Below, piece after piece: positions 60,346-64,000 of a stretch of 64,000 nucleotides of DNA. The stretch lies in the NCBI GenBank assembly GCA_022747635.1, contig JAKTNV010000004.1, positions 19,406,969 through 19,470,968 of the forward strand, in the 5' to 3' direction. Positions within the stretch are counted from its first letter, which is position 1, and every line of letters starts with the position of its first letter. A model generated the notes under the pieces. The model worked only from the letters and a program-made list of their open reading frames with translations. It was not told the origin of the DNA and made no database searches. The DNA is from Hetaerina americana. Its lineage: Eukaryota > Arthropoda > Insecta > Odonata > Calopterygidae. The position numbers were made by a program, and so were the translations under genes.

Positions 60346-60900
60346 ATTGATACGCCAATGTAACATCCGCGATTGAGCGCGGTTGTTCTATCGTGCGTCC
60401 TTCGCACTCTTCTTCGAAAAAATCGAATGCCATTTTGTGTGTCGACTTTCAGAAATTGACTCAAGTTTCTTGTACAATGTTCTCGCAATGTTTGTGCCAG
60501 GAACTTTTATTTCGTGGTTTTAATTAAATAGAAATGGGGTGTGTTTTATACTAAATTAAAAAATTAAATATTTCTGCAATCTTTTACTTTTCTGTTGAAT
60601 TTAATTTGGAATCTGCTGAATTAAACGAGGCACATATAACTATGGACAACTGTTTATTTTCAACGGTTTCCAGGGTATTTTTTCAGTCCTTGTAGTCAAA
60701 ATGTACATAGGTTAATGATTTGTATTTGGTTCCCAATTTCTTCCAGGTTCACATAGAGTGCCCCCTTGTCCCTGTTTTTGGAGAGGAGAAGCCTCTTTTA
60801 CTATCTTGAGCTTTAAAGGGTTGAGCCGAAATAATATTTTTAATAACAAATTGAGTAGTTTCAGGCGTGATGTAGTGGAAATCGAACATAATGAATAACT
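60346..60900. other. No gene seen
   Basis: AT-rich flank of the hairpin that follows. No frame over 60 codons. Confidence 0.5.
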
Positions 60901-60903
60901 ATT

Positions 60904-60990
60904 AGTAGCACTTTTCTACTGGACTTCCATCGATGTAATACATCGAAACCCGGCCATAAAATAAATTCTATCCGGTGGAAAAGTGCTACT
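60904..60990. repeat. Nested hairpin, possibly a ribozyme-like or MITE remnant
   Basis: The outer arms AGTAGCACTTTTCTACTGGA (60904-60923) and TCCGGTGGAAAAGTGCTACT (60971-60990) pair over 20 positions; both DNA mismatches become G-U pairs in plus-strand RNA. Inside, TCGATGTA/TACATCGA (60930-60937 and 60939-60946) forms a second hairpin overlapping a GAAA (60945-60948), followed by CCCGGCC. The layout (outer stem, inner stem, GAAA, short CC/GG) resembles a minimal hammerhead, but the CUGANGA core is not present. It may equally be a small foldback transposon. Confidence 0.6.
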
Positions 60991-62730
60991 GTCAGTCATT
61001 CATCATAGTTTAATTCTTTATCAAGGGCAATGGTCTGCCTACCACCTTTCCAGGATCCCCTTTCGTCCCCCATCGGGATTCCTACGAAAGTTTGGAGAAA
61101 AGCATTTGATAGCTCCACGTGTAATGATAGAGAAGCGATACGCTGTCTTTGAGCTCCCTCCCTTCACGGGGTATCTCCGCCCCCTCGAAGTGGAGGTGCT
61201 CTCAAAGTTCGGAGCTCACCCGGAAGGCCAGTGACAAGCATATTTAGAACAAGAAAATAATGAAGAATGCAGTGACCACAGTATATTTTTGTGTTCATTT
61301 TGTATGAATCCTGCCAATCCATCTGGGAATGCCTGCTTTAGGCTAATATTGATTAAAGTTACTAATAAAGGTTCACCCTTTTTGTAGTGTCAGGAAATCA
61401 TTATACTACACGAAGTTGACGGATGATAAAAAATTGTCCTGTAATTCGTGGATTATTTCTGCCGCCGAAATTTCCCGAAAAATCTTCCGCCAAGTACGTT
61501 GATGGAAGAAGTGACTTTGATCCGACTTGTTTTCTATTGTAATGGTTAGGTCAGCCTTAGCCTCCCTCCCAATTATCTTCGGAGGAAAAGTTTTAATGTT
61601 GGATTATGTTCAGTAATGCGCCGTTGAGATTGATTGCAAAAAGAATGTCTTGTGACCTGTGGTCTCCCACATCTTCGCTCATCACATTTAGGAGTGGTTA
61701 TTAATTAAAAATGAATGAAGGGACCCAAAATGATTTGGGTGAATTCCAAGAAAAGCTGCTGTTTAACAGTCTCTTCACCTATTTGTTTCCCCAGCCACTT
61801 CGAGCAGACGTTTTACTTCAGAAAATATATGTTTATTTTCATATATGGGCTGCCCATCGCCTGTCCGTGTCCGTGAGATAATTGCGTTCATGCCACCTAT
61901 GTGCGATTTCGTTTCAACCCCCAGTTATTGCTGAAATATGTTCAGTTTATATTTGTTGAATATCAAGGGTGCTTTCAGAATTAAACATAACCTAACAGAA
62001 TTACATTTCAGAAAGAGAATAACATTTCAGAATTAAAAGGACTCAGAACGGGGTGTTGAAACTTTCCTTAACAGAGTAATCTACGTAACGGTAACTTCCC
62101 GGAAGCAAAATGGACCCGTCACTAACTAGAGGTCGCAGAGGCCTTCTAAACACTTTTATTTGTTGTCTGAACACCATTTTGACTTCATTTAACCGTATCG
62201 TAATTAAAACCCTAATATTTATAAAATATTCTAAATTTGTCAAAGTACTCCTTACAGACTGGGTGCTGTCGTTTGGATATTTTGATACATAGTAATGGCG
62301 CAGTTCGGGAATACACGCAGGAATTTAGTTCATTGCCTATGTACAAGTATAATAAACACTTTACGATTAGTACCTTTTGTGTAGACGCTTCGAACACTAA
62401 AAATTATTTCAACTATATGTAAAAATGAAAAATCGTGTTTATCTATAAATAATTTCTGTCTGTAATGTGTTTAAAATCCGACGGCCATACTTATGGCATC
62501 TTCGGCAGACTGCCTGATGCAATAGTGGTAAATCCGTTGTATAATCAAACCACGCGCGGAGATAATAGCATATCAAGGTTAGGCAGTCGGAGAATTAACT
62601 TCTCCGTTCATGCTCGAACATAATATAAATTGAGCTCTGCATTTTTCTTGGTGTACCTCCGCGTTAGTTGGCGGCGTCTTACTATTTAACCTTTCATGCT
62701 GTCAATGTCTTGCTCCAAGCAACTGCGGGA
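60991..62730. other. No recognised gene
   Basis: An 83-codon plus-strand frame at 60983-61234 starts in the hairpin and is unrecognised. Overlapping short frames at 62043-62422 on both strands look like chance. Confidence 0.45.
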
Positions 62731-62732
62731 GA

Positions 62733-62925
62733 TGCTTTGACCGGGTCTGGAAAGCAGATGCCTCGATATCCGGCCGGGTGTTTTTACGATATGGCACTAA
62801 GCCACCGAGGCGTCCTCGTACACTCCGAAATTTTGAGAGGACGCCTCGGTAGCTTGATTGGCTACAGTCGGACATCGAGGAACCCGAGTTCGAATTCCGG
62901 TCAAGGCAAATGAATTTTACTTTTT
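62733..62925. mobile_element. Head-to-head pair of tRNA-like SINE heads (family 3)
   Basis: Right copy, plus strand: GCCTCGGTAGCTTGATTGGC (A box, 62844 on), then GGACATCGAGGAACCCGAGT and TTCGAATTCCGGTCAAGGCA (T-arm, B box and 3' end). It shares TCAAGGCAAATGA with the 59.06 kb copy. Left copy, minus strand from 62817: CGCCTCGGTGGCTTAGTGCC ... GATATCGAGGCATCTG ... GACCCGGTCAAAGCA, a diverged inverted version. The two meet at 19-bp arms (62799-62817 and 62837-62855, one mismatch) with a 19-bp gap. Both lack a well-paired acceptor stem. Overlapping frames of 81 and 78 codons here are chance. Confidence 0.75.
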
Positions 62926-64000
62926 GAGACTGTTGCATTTCGTGTCTTTAGTTTTTTTCTATATCCATGATATAAATGGCCGCTTTACTTTTTTCTTTTG
63001 CTAATGAATGGCCCACAATCATGCCCGCACAATCCTATTAAAATTCCCTTTGTATTCGTCGCTAACCCGTCGTGCCACCTTCTAGCAATCCCCCTAAACA
63101 ACTTTTTTTATAGCTGGGAGGTGTTATCACAACGAGTTTAGAAAGGAAATTATTTTTCGGAAGAAAAGAATGCTCTTGCAAGATAGCTTTGTATTCCACT
63201 ACTTGAAATACTGACGTATCCTTTTTAGATTTATGTTATCACATATTTTTCTGCTAACTTAACTGTGTGCCATCTTAAAGCATTAGTACTACTAATTTCA
63301 CTGTCTTTGCTGATTTGTTGTGAATTTGTGTTAAACGTCATTGCCTCATTACTTATTCTTAAACATCGTTAGTTATGTTCTGAACAAAGTGCTAAAATAT
63401 TTATTTTTATTTTTCAGGTAAGGTTTTCTGGCCTGAGCTAGTAGTGCTCCTTTTTTCCTGAGAGCAAGAATTATTTCATCTACTTCTACATAATACCCCG
63501 AAAGCCGCCGCAAGGTGGTGTGGTGGCGGTGGTAGGTCACCATCCGATTTGTGTTACGGTAAGAGTTTCAGGTCTGATCATTTATGTCTCTAGAAACGCC
63601 GGGGAACATTAAAATAACAGATTTACCTCAATGCGCCTACAAGGAACTAGTTACAATGAACTAAGGGTCCCCGCATATTAAATGTTAACAGGAAATCGTA
63701 ATTTCATTCATTTATTCATTATAGATGCAGTCGCCGCCTTCAGACTATTTGATTATAGGGTGATAATTTTTTCAAGTCGCTTCGATTCAATTAGTTCTCG
63801 GATGAGGTATTAAAATATGGTCCCTTCGGTATCTTTCTTCAAGAGTATTGTAATATCTTTGCGGTCATTCTATTCTTTTGCTTCTCCCTTATTTCTCAAC
63901 AATCTTCGATTAGTCTTCACTCTCTCATACCTCCAACTATAATTTCAAAAATATTTAGAAATATTCAAAGTGAAATTTAGTTTTTGTTACCCAAATCTGG
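62926..64000. other. No gene seen
   Basis: AT-rich to the end of the window. At 63410-63425 a polypyrimidine TTTATTTTTCAG is followed directly by GTAAGG, so an acceptor and a donor consensus abut without an exon. A GC-rich patch with GGTGGTGTGGTGGCGGTGG (63513-63531) is unexplained. Confidence 0.45.

Noticed and set aside
63410..63430. Splice acceptor and donor consensus side by side (TTTTTCAGGTAAGG)
   Set aside because: There is no exon between them and no coding frame around them; single splice-like motifs are common by chance.
1..64000. Search for CRISPR arrays, operons, phage or bacterial defence genes
   Set aside because: No regularly spaced direct repeats, no ribosome-binding-site-led gene clusters and no bacterial proteins are present; the content is that of animal nuclear DNA.

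Overview
This window looks like non-coding DNA from an animal nuclear genome, most likely an arthropod and probably an insect. The DNA is mostly AT-rich and intron- or intergenic-like. There are no bacterial-style operons, and open frames are short and isolated. The recognisable content is metazoan mobile DNA: mariner transposons, a piggyBac-type MITE, non-LTR retrotransposon (LINE) debris and several tRNA-headed SINEs. I cannot name the species. I recognise no host protein-coding gene, tRNA gene or rRNA gene; exons of a large gene could be hidden here, but none is supported by a recognisable protein.

Layout. From 0 to 13.3 kb there are LINE 3' ends (about 2.55, 4.23 and 8.27 kb), a tRNA-like SINE head (4.66 kb), an unrecognised 178-codon frame in a G-rich stretch (4.8-5.3 kb), paired TA microsatellites with a hammerhead-like motif between them (12.2-12.4 kb), and a 259-bp MITE with TTAA flanks (13.05-13.31 kb). 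From 15.8 to 16.3 kb is a CpG- and GC-rich island. A degraded LINE of about 1.9 kb lies on the minus strand at 16.96-18.85 kb, with another LINE 3' end at 21.2 kb. From 23 to 31.3 kb there are two GC-rich islands (24.2-24.7 and 30.7-31.25 kb), a purine-rich tract (23.07-23.46 kb), a decayed mariner (25.2-25.65 kb) and a LINE end (29.6 kb). The best preserved LINE reverse transcriptase is at 33.4-34.95 kb, with another partial copy at 36.57-37.4 kb. An internally deleted mariner sits at 38.4-39.06 kb.

From 41 to 58 kb, tRNA-derived SINEs dominate (41.6, 43.3, 47.5, 56.0 and 56.9 kb). One has a perfect 14-bp target duplication. At 51.61-52.94 kb lies the best feature of the window: a structurally complete 1332-bp mariner element with a 357-residue transposase, an intact DD34D triad, 27-bp terminal inverted repeats with one mismatch, and TA target duplications. 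The last 6 kb holds a foldback SINE (58.94-59.08 kb), a LINE C-terminal remnant on the minus strand (59.16-59.77 kb), a GC-rich block (59.9-60.3 kb), a strongly self-complementary hairpin (60.90-60.99 kb) and a head-to-head inverted pair of tRNA-like SINE heads (62.73-62.91 kb).

How the parts relate. The complete mariner could supply transposase for its own ends. The two degraded mariners look like different lineages. The LINE copies are all truncated or mutated, but a related active LINE elsewhere in the genome is the likely source of the machinery that copied the SINEs. I found no convincing undescribed multi-gene system here. The observations most worth checking are the intact mariner, the MITE, the SINE families with inverted head pairs, and the two hammerhead-like or hairpin structures.
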